This document shows positions 7,943 through 15,672 of a stretch of 64,000 nt of DNA, piece by piece (position 1 is the first letter of the stretch; each line of letters begins with the position of its first letter). The notes beneath the pieces were generated by a model that saw only the letters and a program-made list of their open reading frames with translations, did no database searches and was not told the DNA's origin. Position numbers and translations under genes: made by a program. Source of the DNA: Planctomycetota bacterium (lineage in GTDB: Bacteria; Planctomycetota; PLA2; JAEUHO01); assembly GCA_028281445.1 (NCBI GenBank), contig JANQJW010000090.1, positions 62,001-126,000 on the forward strand, given 5' to 3'.

Positions 7943-8599
7943 TTGGAGGGCTCGCGTTCCCGGTTGCTGCTTGTGCTTCTCTGCGTCCTGGGGGCGGGAT
8001 GCGGACCGGACACCCCCGCTGCGGACTGGGAGCGCCTCTTCGACGGCGCCTCGTTGGAGGGCTGGCAGACGACGGGCGGGCGCTACGACGGCAAGGCCCG
8101 CTGGTACGTCGAGGACGGGGCGATCGTCGGGGAAGAAGGCGAGAACCACGCGGGCGGCCTGCTCTACACGCAGGGCATCTACCGCGACTTCGAGCTCGAG
8201 TGCTGCGTCTGGATGACCTATCCCTTCGACTCCGGCGTCTTCCTGCGCCAGACCCCCGACGCGAACGGCGCCCAGGTCACGCTCGATCATCGCCCGGGCG
8301 GCGAGATCGCGGGCATCTACTCCGATGGGTGGCTGCAGCACAACAAGGACGGCGAGACACGGTGGATCAAGGGCCACTGGAACCAGGTACGCGTTCGTTG
8401 CACCGGGGAACCGATGCACATCACGGTGTGGCTCAACGACGAGCAGGTGCTGGACTACCGGATGCCCGAGGGCACGACAGGCTACGCGGCGGAAGGCCGC
8501 ATCGGCTTGCAGGTACACGGCGCACGCAGCGATCCGCCGGGCAGCAAGGTCAAGTTCAAGAACCTGCGCGTTCGTCGGATCGCACGTTCGGCGGAGTGA
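7943..8599 (+). CDS. DUF1080 (3-keto-disaccharide hydrolase-like) lipoprotein
   Basis: 218 aa from the TTG at 7943. The N-terminus is a lipoprotein signal: a hydrophobic run then lipobox LGAGC. The rest is one DUF1080 domain: WERLFDGASLEGWQ, GLLYTQGIYRDFELECCVW, SGVFLRQTPDANG, HWNQVRVRCTGEPMHITVW, ending SKVKFKNLRVRRI. DUF1080 is a concanavalin-like fold, very common in Planctomycetota and linked to glycan (3-keto sugar) breakdown at the cell surface. An in-frame GTG at 7934 overlaps the -10 box and is less likely. The 3' end overlaps the convergent metalloprotease gene by 44 bases. Confidence 0.88.
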   Translation: MEGSRSRLLLVLLCVLGAGCGPDTPAADWERLFDGASLEGWQTTGGRYDGKARWYVEDGAIVGEEGENHAGGLLYTQGIYRDFELECCVWMTYPFDSGVFLRQTPDANGAQVTLDHRPGGEIAGIYSDGWLQHNKDGETRWIKGHWNQVRVRCTGEPMHITVWLNDEQVLDYRMPEGTTGYAAEGRIGLQVHGARSDPPGSKVKFKNLRVRRIARSAE

Positions 8600-9788
8600 T
8601 GACGGCACGGCCGGGCGGAGACGCCGCGCGGAAGTGCGCGACGTCCATGCCGTCGGCATCGACGAGAACCCAGCGGTGGCCGACGTACGTCGGAAGCTCG
8701 TTGCTCCGGCCGCCCTTCACACGGCCATAGGGTCTGCGGCCGCCGTCGAAGTCGATCCAGAAGATACGCAGGTCTACGTCCAGGCGGTTGATGAAGAGGA
8801 TCGTCGTGCTCTCGGACGTGCCGCGTGAACGCGCGTTGGCGACGTCCGCCGTCGGGAGCGGCGGAAGGGTGATGCGGTTGGCCCCCGTCTTGCGCTCGTG
8901 CTTGTAGCGACGGTACCAGTCGTTGAGTGCCTTCGGCCATGCAAACTGCGGTGCCTTCGAGCGATCGAACCCCGCGAGATGCGCCGTGCCGTTACTGCGC
9001 AGGTGCGGCCGCGCGTAGCGCCACGGGTTGTCGCCGAACGCTTTTCGGATGAGTGCGGCCAGCGCGGGGTCGTACTGGATCAGCTCCTCGCGCGTGTTCA
9101 CGTGGTTGTGGATGGCGTCGGCAGGCCGGTTCGTGTCGAACCAGCTCTGCACACCCTCGGCCCAGTACTCCTCTTTGTTCTCCGACGCATAGCAGCCCTT
9201 CCACCGGCCGGCCTTCATGGCGGTCTCGTACGCGGCGGTCAGGCGCGACTCGAAAGTGGGGTCCATGCGCCGCAGCGCCAGCAGGTCCACCGCGTGGGCG
9301 AACTCGTGGACGAGGATGCTCTCGGTCGCGTACGGATCCCCGGGGTAGCCGAGCAGGTTCTCCTCGGCACAACTCACGCATGGGCGTGCACGGGTCGCCC
9401 CGAGGCCGCGCGCTCGGCGATCCCAGTACTTCGCCGGCTCGAGGTCGCGGTGCTCCGGGACGTCCGTCGTCCACTCGTCGTGGGCCATCACACAACACCG
9501 GCCTCCGGCGCGCACGAGGCGGGCCAGGATGTCGCGGCGATCGGCCAGCATCGACTGGATGATCCAGGCCGCCTCGAGCAACGCGAACGGGCTGACCTTG
9601 GCGGAGCCCATGACCGGAAAGCCGTGTACGTCCACGTGCTGCTCGTAGAACGCATCGAGCCGCAGGGCCTTGCGCAGCTCGAGCGGAACGGGAGCAACGG
9701 AGCGCTGCGGCTCAGCATTCGAGAGGTTGCATCCGAGCAGGATGCAGAGAACCAGACCTGCGACTCTCACGAGCGTACGTCCTTCCAT
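8556..9788 (-). CDS. Lipoprotein zinc metallopeptidase-like domain fused to a VHL-type beta domain
   Basis: 410 aa. The N-terminal lipobox LLGC puts Cys20 as the lipidated residue. A zincin-like active site HEFAHAVD starts at residue 161, with a possible third ligand in NKEEYWAEGVQSWF about 45 residues on. The C-terminal part (about 326-390) reads TTILFINRLDVDLRIFWIDF and then LPTYVGHRWVLVDADG, the pattern of the von Hippel-Lindau beta domain (NRxxxxVxLYWIDYDG ... TYxxHxWVVxD). Joining a secreted HExxH enzyme to a VHL beta domain is unusual. TATCCT lies 9 bases before the ATG with no Shine-Dalgarno. Substrate unknown. Confidence 0.85.
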   Translation of the reverse strand: MEGRTLVRVAGLVLCILLGCNLSNAEPQRSVAPVPLELRKALRLDAFYEQHVDVHGFPVMGSAKVSPFALLEAAWIIQSMLADRRDILARLVRAGGRCCVMAHDEWTTDVPEHRDLEPAKYWDRRARGLGATRARPCVSCAEENLLGYPGDPYATESILVHEFAHAVDLLALRRMDPTFESRLTAAYETAMKAGRWKGCYASENKEEYWAEGVQSWFDTNRPADAIHNHVNTREELIQYDPALAALIRKAFGDNPWRYARPHLRSNGTAHLAGFDRSKAPQFAWPKALNDWYRRYKHERKTGANRITLPPLPTADVANARSRGTSESTTILFINRLDVDLRIFWIDFDGGRRPYGRVKGGRSNELPTYVGHRWVLVDADGMDVAHFRAASPPGRAVITPPNVRSDERAGS

Positions 9789-9797
9789 CGCGCGGAG

Positions 9798-9803
9798 AGG
9801 ATA
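9798..9803 (-). promoter_or_regulatory. Candidate -10 box (TATCCT)
   Basis: On the minus strand TATCCT is followed by 9 bases and then the ATG of the metallopeptidase gene. There is no Shine-Dalgarno between them. Confidence 0.45.
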
Positions 9804-9894
9804 CGACTCGCCGTCGACGCTTCTCCGTGCGCCGAGAGACTAGCGAACCCGCCCGCGTGTTGCTACGCGCTGGCGTGAGCCCCCCAGCTCTGTG

Positions 9895-9900
9895 TAGGCT
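9895..9900 (+). promoter_or_regulatory. Candidate -10 box (TAGGCT)
   Basis: TAGGCT, seven bases, then ATG 9908 of the DUF4287 gene. No Shine-Dalgarno. Confidence 0.4.
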
Positions 9901-9907
9901 GGGTCCA

Positions 9908-10468
9908 ATGGCTCAAAGTGGCGGACACGAGCGGGTAAGCAGCGCCGCCGTGCAAGCCGCCACGGGAAAGACGTGGCCGCAGTGGTTCCGCATCCTCGAT
10001 GCGGCCGGGTGCAAGACGCGCACGCACAAGGACGTCGTCGCGTATCTGCACGAGAACTACGGCAAGCTCAACGGCTGGTGGTGCCAGATGGTCACCGTGG
10101 CCTACGAGCAGGAACGGGGCCTGCGCGACAAGCACGAAAAGCCCGACGGCTACCAGGTCAGCGGCAGCAAGACGATTGCCGTGCCGGTCAGCCGGCTCTT
10201 CAAGGCCTTCAAGGACGGCCCAACCCGGCACCGCTGGCTGCCGGGTCAGAAGATCACCATCCGCAAGGCGACGCCCAACAAGTCGATGCGCATCACCTGG
10301 ACGGACGGTAACACGGGTGTGAACGCCAACTTCTATGCCCGCGGGCCCCAGAAGGCGCAGGTGGCCGTCAACCACGGCAAGTTGCCCGATGCGGAGGCGG
10401 CCGAGAAGGCGAGGGTGTTTTGGAGGGAGAGGCTGACCGAGCTGAAGAGTCTCCTGGAAGACGAATAG
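9908..10468 (+). CDS. DUF4287 domain plus SRPBCC-like domain protein
   Basis: 186 aa, cytoplasmic. Residues 10-75 are a DUF4287 domain: ATGKTWPQWFRILDAAGC, HKDVVAYL, GWWCQMVTVAYEQERGLR. The second half (about 85-186) looks like an AHSA1/SRPBCC ligand-binding fold: TIAVPVSRLFKAF, RITWTDGNTGVNANFYARG, VNHGKLPDAEAAEKARVFWR. This two-domain arrangement is common and uncharacterised; a small-molecule or stress-related binding role is only a guess. I start at ATG 9908; an in-frame upstream start at 9827 would precede the -10 box and add residues without domain support. Confidence 0.88.
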   Translation: MAQSGGHERVSSAAVQAATGKTWPQWFRILDAAGCKTRTHKDVVAYLHENYGKLNGWWCQMVTVAYEQERGLRDKHEKPDGYQVSGSKTIAVPVSRLFKAFKDGPTRHRWLPGQKITIRKATPNKSMRITWTDGNTGVNANFYARGPQKAQVAVNHGKLPDAEAAEKARVFWRERLTELKSLLEDE

Positions 10469-10478
10469 GGAGGCTCGG

Positions 10479-10845
10479 ACGCCCAAGGCGCATCCGCACG
10501 TCCCTCACGTGGCCGTGGCCGTTGCCGAGTGGAGGCCACGCGGATCGCGCGTTCGGCCATGGCCCCGACGCTCCCGGCGGCGGGATCGGCAAGCACGAGC
10601 GCCCAAGGCGCGTCCGCACGTCCCTCACGTAGCCGTTGCCGAATGGAGGCCGCGCGGTGCGTGTCTTCGGACATGGCCCTGCCCAAGGCACGACGCTCCA
10701 AGTGCGCGATGGGCAAGCACGAACGTCCCAGGCGCGTGCGTACGTCGTTCACGAAGGCCGTAGTCGTTGTCGTCGTTGTGGTCCATCCGGGGCCACGCGT
10801 TCCGGCCTCTCGGCCACGGCAACGGCCACGGCAACGCGTAGCGCT
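10479..10845 (+). repeat. Degenerate about 120-bp tandem repeat, three units
   Basis: This fills most of the 429 gene-free bases between the DUF4287 gene and the convergent repeat-protein gene. Units begin near 10479, 10599 and 10723; each starts CGCCCAAGGCGC (third unit CGTCCCAGGCGC), continues with CCGCACGTCCCTCACGT-like sequence and a GGCAAGCACGA segment, and drifts towards the third copy. No protein family is recognisable in any frame. The remaining bases to 10897 are GC-rich, with short GGCCACGGCAAC direct repeats. Confidence 0.65.
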
Positions 10846-10897
10846 GGCGGACCTTGTCAGCGGCGTGGCCCACGCCTGCCTGAGCGACTTGCGAGGA

Positions 10898-12058
10898 CTA
10901 CCCGCCTGTCAATGGCGGCGTTGCAAGCGTCAAGAACAGAATCGCAAAGCACGTATCCGCCACCTTCAGATACGGCTGCGCGCCCCCGGACGCATCCCCC
11001 GCCGGATCCTTCCAGCTCCCATCGCCGCTCTGGTTGTCGAGCAGCCACTGCGCTCCCTCGTCGTACCACTTGCGCTTGCCGATCTTCTTCAAGCCCAGCA
11101 CGCGGCCGACGCGCTCGACGGAGTAGAGCTGGTAGGTCTGCCAGCTCGTCGGCAGCACGAACGTGCTGTTCTCCACGTCGACGTTGCGGTCCGGCTCCCA
11201 CTTCTTCTTGAGCCAGGCCAGGCCCTTCTTGACCGCGGGATGCGACTTGTGGCTCTTCTTCAGCCCGTGCGCGCAGATCGCCACACCGACGATGCCCGCG
11301 CAGGTCAACGAGGCATAGCCCGACATGTCCTGCTCGCCCCCCTGGTCGTAGCCCCAGCTGCCGTCTTCCTGCTGGCACTTCACCATGTAGTCGAGCGCCG
11401 ACTGCCACGTCTCCTTCGGGATGACGATTCGCGCGTCACGGCACGCCCGGAGCCCGAGCAACGCGAACTGCGTGTTCGAGAAGTCCCCGTGTTCGTCACC
11501 GATCGCCTCCGCCACCTTGGCCGGATCGGTTGCGCGCACGATGACGAGCGGCTCTTCCCTGCCGGGACGGACAGGCTTCACCGGCTTCTTGATCTCGGGC
11601 GGCTTGGTCTTGAGGGCGCGTGTCGCGTCCTCTCCGCGTCCGCCGACCCGCCCGGGATATCCCCAGTCCCCGCCGGGAAGCTGGGTGTCGACCAGCCACT
11701 GCGCGCAGTGCGCCAGCCGTGACCGGTACTTGTAGGGGTTGATCTTGCTGAGCGCCATGGCGAGCGTGGCGACGCGGTACGTGAACAGCAGGTCGCATGT
11801 CTCGATGACCTTCATGCACTTCTTGAAGGTCTTGTCCTTGGGCGAAATCCCGGCGTGGTTGAGCGTGAGCGCCACGAGCTCGGGGGTGGAGTGGAAGGTC
11901 TCGGCCTCGAAGCCGTCGCTGAACTCACTCATCAGCCATCCGGCGCCGGCGTCGATGGCCTTCTTGACGGCGACCGCGGACGGCCCCTTCTTCTTGGCTT
12001 CGGCCGGCGCGGCCCCGAGACAGACGAGCGGTACGACGACGAGGAAGAAGCAGCGCAT
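10898..12058 (-). CDS. Secreted prenyltransferase/squalene-cyclase-like repeat protein
   Basis: 386 aa. Signal peptide MRCFFLVVVPLVCLGAAPAEA, so probably exported. The body has alpha/alpha-barrel repeats of the prenyltransferase and squalene oxidase superfamily: LVDTQLPGGDWGYPG, MVKCQQEDGSWGYDQGG and LLDNQSGDGSWKDPAG are QW-like repeats. No DxDD or DCTAE catalytic motif is seen, so this is probably a structural or binding member. Such proteins of unknown role are frequent in Planctomycetota. The start at 12058 is supported by the signal peptide and by TACACT seven bases upstream. The gene at 16500-18029 is a distant paralogue. Confidence 0.85.
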   Translation of the reverse strand: MRCFFLVVVPLVCLGAAPAEAKKKGPSAVAVKKAIDAGAGWLMSEFSDGFEAETFHSTPELVALTLNHAGISPKDKTFKKCMKVIETCDLLFTYRVATLAMALSKINPYKYRSRLAHCAQWLVDTQLPGGDWGYPGRVGGRGEDATRALKTKPPEIKKPVKPVRPGREEPLVIVRATDPAKVAEAIGDEHGDFSNTQFALLGLRACRDARIVIPKETWQSALDYMVKCQQEDGSWGYDQGGEQDMSGYASLTCAGIVGVAICAHGLKKSHKSHPAVKKGLAWLKKKWEPDRNVDVENSTFVLPTSWQTYQLYSVERVGRVLGLKKIGKRKWYDEGAQWLLDNQSGDGSWKDPAGDASGGAQPYLKVADTCFAILFLTLATPPLTGG

Positions 12059-12065
12059 GGCGGCC

Positions 12066-12071
12066 AGTGTA
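12066..12071 (-). promoter_or_regulatory. Candidate -10 box (TACACT)
   Basis: Minus-strand TACACT, 7 bases, then ATG 12058. Divergent from the box at 12105-12110; both promoters share a 58-base intergenic region. Confidence 0.42.
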
Positions 12072-12104
12072 GTGCGGCGCGCCGCAGCGGACGCGCCGAC
12101 TGGG

Positions 12105-12110
12105 TATCCT
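12105..12110 (+). promoter_or_regulatory. Candidate -10 box (TATCCT)
   Basis: TATCCT followed by CTGCCC and ATG 12117: a six-base gap with no room for a Shine-Dalgarno, consistent with a leaderless mRNA. Confidence 0.48.
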
Positions 12111-12116
12111 CTGCCC

Positions 12117-12569
12117 ATGGCTGTCGAGAACTGGCTGCTCTGCAATCGCCTGCGGGCTCACGCTGCCGAGATCGCCGCGGGAAACACCGAAGCCTGGGCG
12201 GCGGCCGAACGGGACGTGGCCGCGGCGGGGGCCGACGAGGATGCCGACATCGCGCTGCCGATCCTGGAGCAGGATCTGGACCTGCTCAACGCCCTGATCG
12301 CCGGCTGGGACGACGGTTCGGCGCATATGGCCGAGTGGGATCGCGCGGTGCTCAAGCGCGCGCTCAAGGCCTACCGCAAGCGGCTAAAGCTGATGCGGCT
12401 GGACGACGAGTCGTCGTCCAGCCGCAATCCGTTGAGCAAGGGCGACGAGTCTTCGATCACCGGCGTTCGTCCGCCGGAGCAGTACCCACAGGAGGTGTGG
12501 GACCTGCTCGTCGCACAGGGCAAGTTGAGGGAAGCGGGGGGCGGCCTGCTCGAGCTGACGACTGTCTGA
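12117..12569 (+). CDS. Hypothetical protein, helical and acidic N-half
   Basis: 150 aa, not recognised. The first 100 residues are predicted helical and acidic (NTEAWAAAERDVAAAG, LPILEQDLDLLNALI), followed by a basic helix (LKRALKAYRKRLKLMRL) and a Ser-rich linker. No signal peptide, membrane segment or metal motif is seen. Its third-position GC matches neighbours and it has a -10-like box six bases upstream of ATG, so it is likely a real gene. Confidence 0.7.
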   Translation: MAVENWLLCNRLRAHAAEIAAGNTEAWAAAERDVAAAGADEDADIALPILEQDLDLLNALIAGWDDGSAHMAEWDRAVLKRALKAYRKRLKLMRLDDESSSSRNPLSKGDESSITGVRPPEQYPQEVWDLLVAQGKLREAGGGLLELTTV

Positions 12570-12601
12570 GTCAGGACACCCCCCGCGTATCGAGCGCGTC
12601 A

Positions 12602-12635
12602 GGGATGGGTTGGGGGGGAGGGAGGAGGGGAGGAG
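12602..12635 (+). repeat. G-tract region, potential G-quadruplex
   Basis: A purine-only stretch with at least four G runs (GGG, GGGGGGG, GGG, GGGG) in the 86 bases between the convergent genes ending at 12569 and 12656. It could stall polymerase between them. Confidence 0.5.
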
Positions 12636-12655
12636 ACATATGACGCGCTGGATGG

Positions 12656-13951
12656 TCAGCGCAGCCGGTAGGACTGCACCAGAAGATCGAGCGTGCCGTC
12701 GGCCAAGGAGCCGATGGCGTAGACGATGACCGCCGTGCGCGAGGGCACCTTGACGGGTGCCGGCCCGAGGACGGTCGTGTTGGGCTGCCCGGCGGGCGTC
12801 ACGCGGGCGATGAAGTTGCCCGGCGCGATCGCGGTACCGGCTTCCTGGCCGTTGACGATGTCGGCGAGGACGCCTGCGTGCCAGCGCCAGAAGCGCCAGA
12901 CGCGGGTCAAGCGTGCATCGACAGCCGGGGCCGCCGCGGTGTGGCGCACGACGAAGCGACCGCGCCAGCCGGCCGTCGACGTGTCGTTCTCGAAGACGCT
13001 GGCTGTCGGGGTGCCGTCAGCCGCCAGATGGGCGACGATCGAGTAGTTCGTGTCGCTCTCGAGGGTCACATCCGCTTCGATCGCGGGCGAAGCCGGATCG
13101 CCGCCCTCGGGCACGATGACGATGTTGTAGTCGCCACACGGCAGCGGGAGCGAATCAGTGATCGTGCGCGGCTCGAAGCCAGGGAGGATCAGCGTGCCGT
13201 TGACGTAGACGTCGACCGTGAGGCCGAGCACGCCGTGGATGATCGTCGCGGTTGCGGTCTCGCTGCGGAGCTCACGCTCGTTGCTAATGAGCGCGAACGT
13301 GCCGCCGGCGAGGTCGCCGATGGCGTAGACGATGGTTGCGCGGTCCTTGCGGACGCGGATCGGGGCGGGGCCGGCAACTGAGTTGTTGCCGCCGGCCGGG
13401 AAAATCGACGCTTCATAGCGGCCGGCGTGCACGTCCGTCATGCCGCCGTTGCCGTTCGAGACGTTGTCGAACGAGCCGGCGTCGAAGCGGAAACGCCAGA
13501 TGCGCCGCTTGAGGCGTACGTCCACGGCCGGTGCGGCGGCTACGTGACGGACCATCAGGCGGCCTTCACCGCGGTCGCCGAGCGCGAGGTTGTTCGCGAA
13601 GGCCGAGAGGGTGGGCGTGCCGTCGGCTGCGAGGTGCGCAACCAGCGAGACGTCGTCGCCTGCCGCGACGGTGGCCGAGCCGCTGATCGCCGGCGTGGCC
13701 GGGTCACCACCTTCGGGCACGATCACGATGTCGTACGTGCCGGGGTCGAACGCGAGCGGCGGGGTGATCGTCTCGGGCACGAAGCCCGGAATCGCCAGGT
13801 CGCCGTTCACGTACACGTCGACGGTCAGGCCGGGGAACGCGTGGACGACGGTGACGTTGGCCTTCTCTTCGGCGGCCTGGGCGGCGGGAGCAGCCGCCAG
13901 GGCGAGCACCAACAGGCCGGCGAGGGTGAAGAAGCGAACTCGGGAGGTCAT
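12656..13951 (-). CDS. Secreted protein with tandem DUF4397 domains
   Basis: 431 aa. Signal peptide MTSRVRFFTLAGLLVLALAA with AQA cleavage. Two homologous halves (about 30-235 and 236-431) each begin with ATxxHxxxGLTVDVYVNG and contain DIVIVPEGGDPATPAI or its NIVIVPEGGDPASPAI variant, VAHLAADGTPT, RHxAAAPAVDxRL and TxVYAIG, the DUF4397 (CHRD-like beta-sandwich) pattern. A recent internal duplication is clear. The role is likely extracellular or envelope adhesion; no enzyme motif is present. GGAG lies about 8 bases upstream of the ATG. Confidence 0.87.
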   Translation of the reverse strand: MTSRVRFFTLAGLLVLALAAAPAAQAAEEKANVTVVHAFPGLTVDVYVNGDLAIPGFVPETITPPLAFDPGTYDIVIVPEGGDPATPAISGSATVAAGDDVSLVAHLAADGTPTLSAFANNLALGDRGEGRLMVRHVAAAPAVDVRLKRRIWRFRFDAGSFDNVSNGNGGMTDVHAGRYEASIFPAGGNNSVAGPAPIRVRKDRATIVYAIGDLAGGTFALISNERELRSETATATIIHGVLGLTVDVYVNGTLILPGFEPRTITDSLPLPCGDYNIVIVPEGGDPASPAIEADVTLESDTNYSIVAHLAADGTPTASVFENDTSTAGWRGRFVVRHTAAAPAVDARLTRVWRFWRWHAGVLADIVNGQEAGTAIAPGNFIARVTPAGQPNTTVLGPAPVKVPSRTAVIVYAIGSLADGTLDLLVQSYRLR

Positions 13952-14120
13952 CGGAAGGCTCCAAAGGGGGGTGCTTCGGCGACGACGGAGAACCCTAGAT
14001 CTGGGTTGCACATTTGTCCAGAAAAATTCCTAAACAAAGACTCGCCATGGGCTGCCCGGGCAGGAGGTCCGGATCCGGGGGTTCCGCCGCTACGATTCCG
14101 GCCCCTGGAGGAGCAGCGCG

Positions 14121-14456
14121 ATGGCGGACTACAAGGAGATCGTGACGGGCGTCGTCGTGGCGCGCGATGGCGGCGGGCCGGTGCCCCGGGCCGAGGTCGA
14201 GGTCTACGACAAGGACCTGCTGCACAACGATCACCTCGGCACGGCCGTGACGGATGCCGAAGGCCGCTTCCACGTGGCCTTTGCGTGGAGCGACTACAAG
14301 GACGCGTTCCTCGAGGGCCGCCCGGACATCTTCGTCAAGGTTCGCAACCCCCAGACCGGCGAGACGACCAAGACCGCGGTGTACGACGAGCTCAACGGCA
14401 CGCTCGACAACGACGATGTCGAGACGTTCGACCTCGGCACGATCGAAGTCGACTAG
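14121..14456 (+). CDS. Transthyretin-like beta-sandwich protein
   Basis: 111 aa, no signal peptide. The sequence VTGVVVARDGGGPVPRAEVEVYDKD, read as a whole, with LGTAVTDAEGRFHVAF and PDIFVKVRNPQTGETT, matches transthyretin-like/CnaB-type folds (first strand, Gly-rich turn, YDKD, then a TD-xGxF strand). Such proteins are small binding modules, not hydroxyisourate hydrolases, since the catalytic His/Arg and C-terminal YRGS are missing. Strong Shine-Dalgarno GGAGGAG ten bases before ATG. Its TAG stop abuts the stop of the convergent gene with no spacer (CTAGCTAG). Confidence 0.75.
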   Translation: MADYKEIVTGVVVARDGGGPVPRAEVEVYDKDLLHNDHLGTAVTDAEGRFHVAFAWSDYKDAFLEGRPDIFVKVRNPQTGETTKTAVYDELNGTLDNDDVETFDLGTIEVD

Positions 14457-15584
14457 CTAGCTGCCGTCCCCCTCCGGCGCTCGCAACGCCATGCGGACGA
14501 GCACGCCGGTGAACAACAGGGCGATCAACGGCTTGAGCCACGGATTCGTGGCTTCATGCAGGCCACGGCCGTAGTTGTCACAGCCCAGCAGGACGCAGGC
14601 AACGACGCCCACGACCGCCCATCCGCGCCGGTCGCGAACGAGCCATGCAACGCCCGCTGCGAACGCGACGTACGGGACCAGGATGACGTAGGAGTTCGTC
14701 TCCGTGCGCGGATTGCAGAGCATCAGGTAGGACGCGGCCAGCGCCATCAGGAGGATCGGGCCGCGGCCGCGCCGCGTACCGCGCATGGAGAGCCATAGCG
14801 TGGCGATCGCAGCCACGGCGCCGAGCACGCTGCGCGCCGCCTGCATGAGATCGATACCGACCGTGCGCAACAGGCCGACGAGATCCGCATAGACCTTGTC
14901 GCCCGGCTGACTCGCGCGCGCAATCTTGGTCATGCTGGCCGCGTACTGGGTGGAGGCGTACGCCGTGTCGGGATGGGCGAAGGGAAGCAGGAGGAACCCG
15001 AGCAGGAACGGTGCGAACCGAGCCATCACGGCGGGCCGGTAGATCCAGCTCGCCAGGAGAATCGGCACGACGGCCAGCGGCTTCATGAACAGGCCGAGCC
15101 CGAGCCAGAGCGTGGCGGGCCACCAACGCGCTGATGCGAGCGCCGATGCCGCGAGTAGCATGCATCCGGCCAGGTGGAGGTTACTCTGGCCCGTCTTCGT
15201 GGCGCCGATCGACGCCGAGATCACCAGCAGCGTGGCAAGTGCGAACATCTCGCCGCCGCGTTCGCCCGGTAGGTGCGCGGCAGCCCGACGCAGGCCCACG
15301 GCCAACAGGGCGAGACCGAAGAGACGCCAGAGCGCATGGCCGATATCACTCGGAAACCACGTGAAGGGCGTGAAGAGGTAGAGGCTCTGCGGCGGGTACA
15401 GGTACCCGGCGATGCCTGCCGTGTAGATGTCGCGCTCCGCGGACCACCACGCCTCCGCGGTGTCGAAGTACCCGGCTGCGACCGAGCGCGCATTGGGCGC
15501 GCCTGCCATGAGCGTGACGACGAGTGCGGCATAGAGCACCCACACGAGCCACGCAGGACCTTCCCTGAGGCGCAGTAGCTTCAT
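14457..15584 (-). CDS. GT87-type (DUF2029) polyprenol-phosphate sugar transferase
   Basis: 375 aa with about ten transmembrane segments. It resembles the GT-C mannosyltransferases of DUF2029: an acidic pair region after the first helix (YFDTAEAWWSAERDIYTAG), YLYPPQSLYLFTPF, TGQSNLHLAGCMLLA and a LGLGLFMKPLAVVPIL segment, all typical (GQxN and KPxxxxP). It probably adds a sugar from a polyprenyl-phosphate donor on the outer face of the inner membrane. The neighbour at 15673 encodes a DPG-synthase-like enzyme that could make that donor, though on the other strand. Confidence 0.85.
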   Translation of the reverse strand: MKLLRLREGPAWLVWVLYAALVVTLMAGAPNARSVAAGYFDTAEAWWSAERDIYTAGIAGYLYPPQSLYLFTPFTWFPSDIGHALWRLFGLALLAVGLRRAAAHLPGERGGEMFALATLLVISASIGATKTGQSNLHLAGCMLLAASALASARWWPATLWLGLGLFMKPLAVVPILLASWIYRPAVMARFAPFLLGFLLLPFAHPDTAYASTQYAASMTKIARASQPGDKVYADLVGLLRTVGIDLMQAARSVLGAVAAIATLWLSMRGTRRGRGPILLMALAASYLMLCNPRTETNSYVILVPYVAFAAGVAWLVRDRRGWAVVGVVACVLLGCDNYGRGLHEATNPWLKPLIALLFTGVLVRMALRAPEGDGS

Positions 15585-15656
15585 GCGCGCGTCGGTCCCT
15601 CCAGCGACGCGAACATCCTAACGAGCGCTGTCCTGGGAACCAGCATGGCGGACCGG

Positions 15657-15662
15657 TATCGT
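15657..15662 (+). promoter_or_regulatory. Candidate -10 box (TATCGT)
   Basis: TATCGT, ten bases, then ATG 15673. No Shine-Dalgarno. Confidence 0.38.
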
Positions 15663-15672
15663 CTGGCTCCCC

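Noticed and set aside
10333..10752. Minus-strand frame through the 120-bp tandem units
   Set aside because: Its peptide repeats simply mirror the DNA repeat; it runs into the DUF4287 gene and has no start signal or family.
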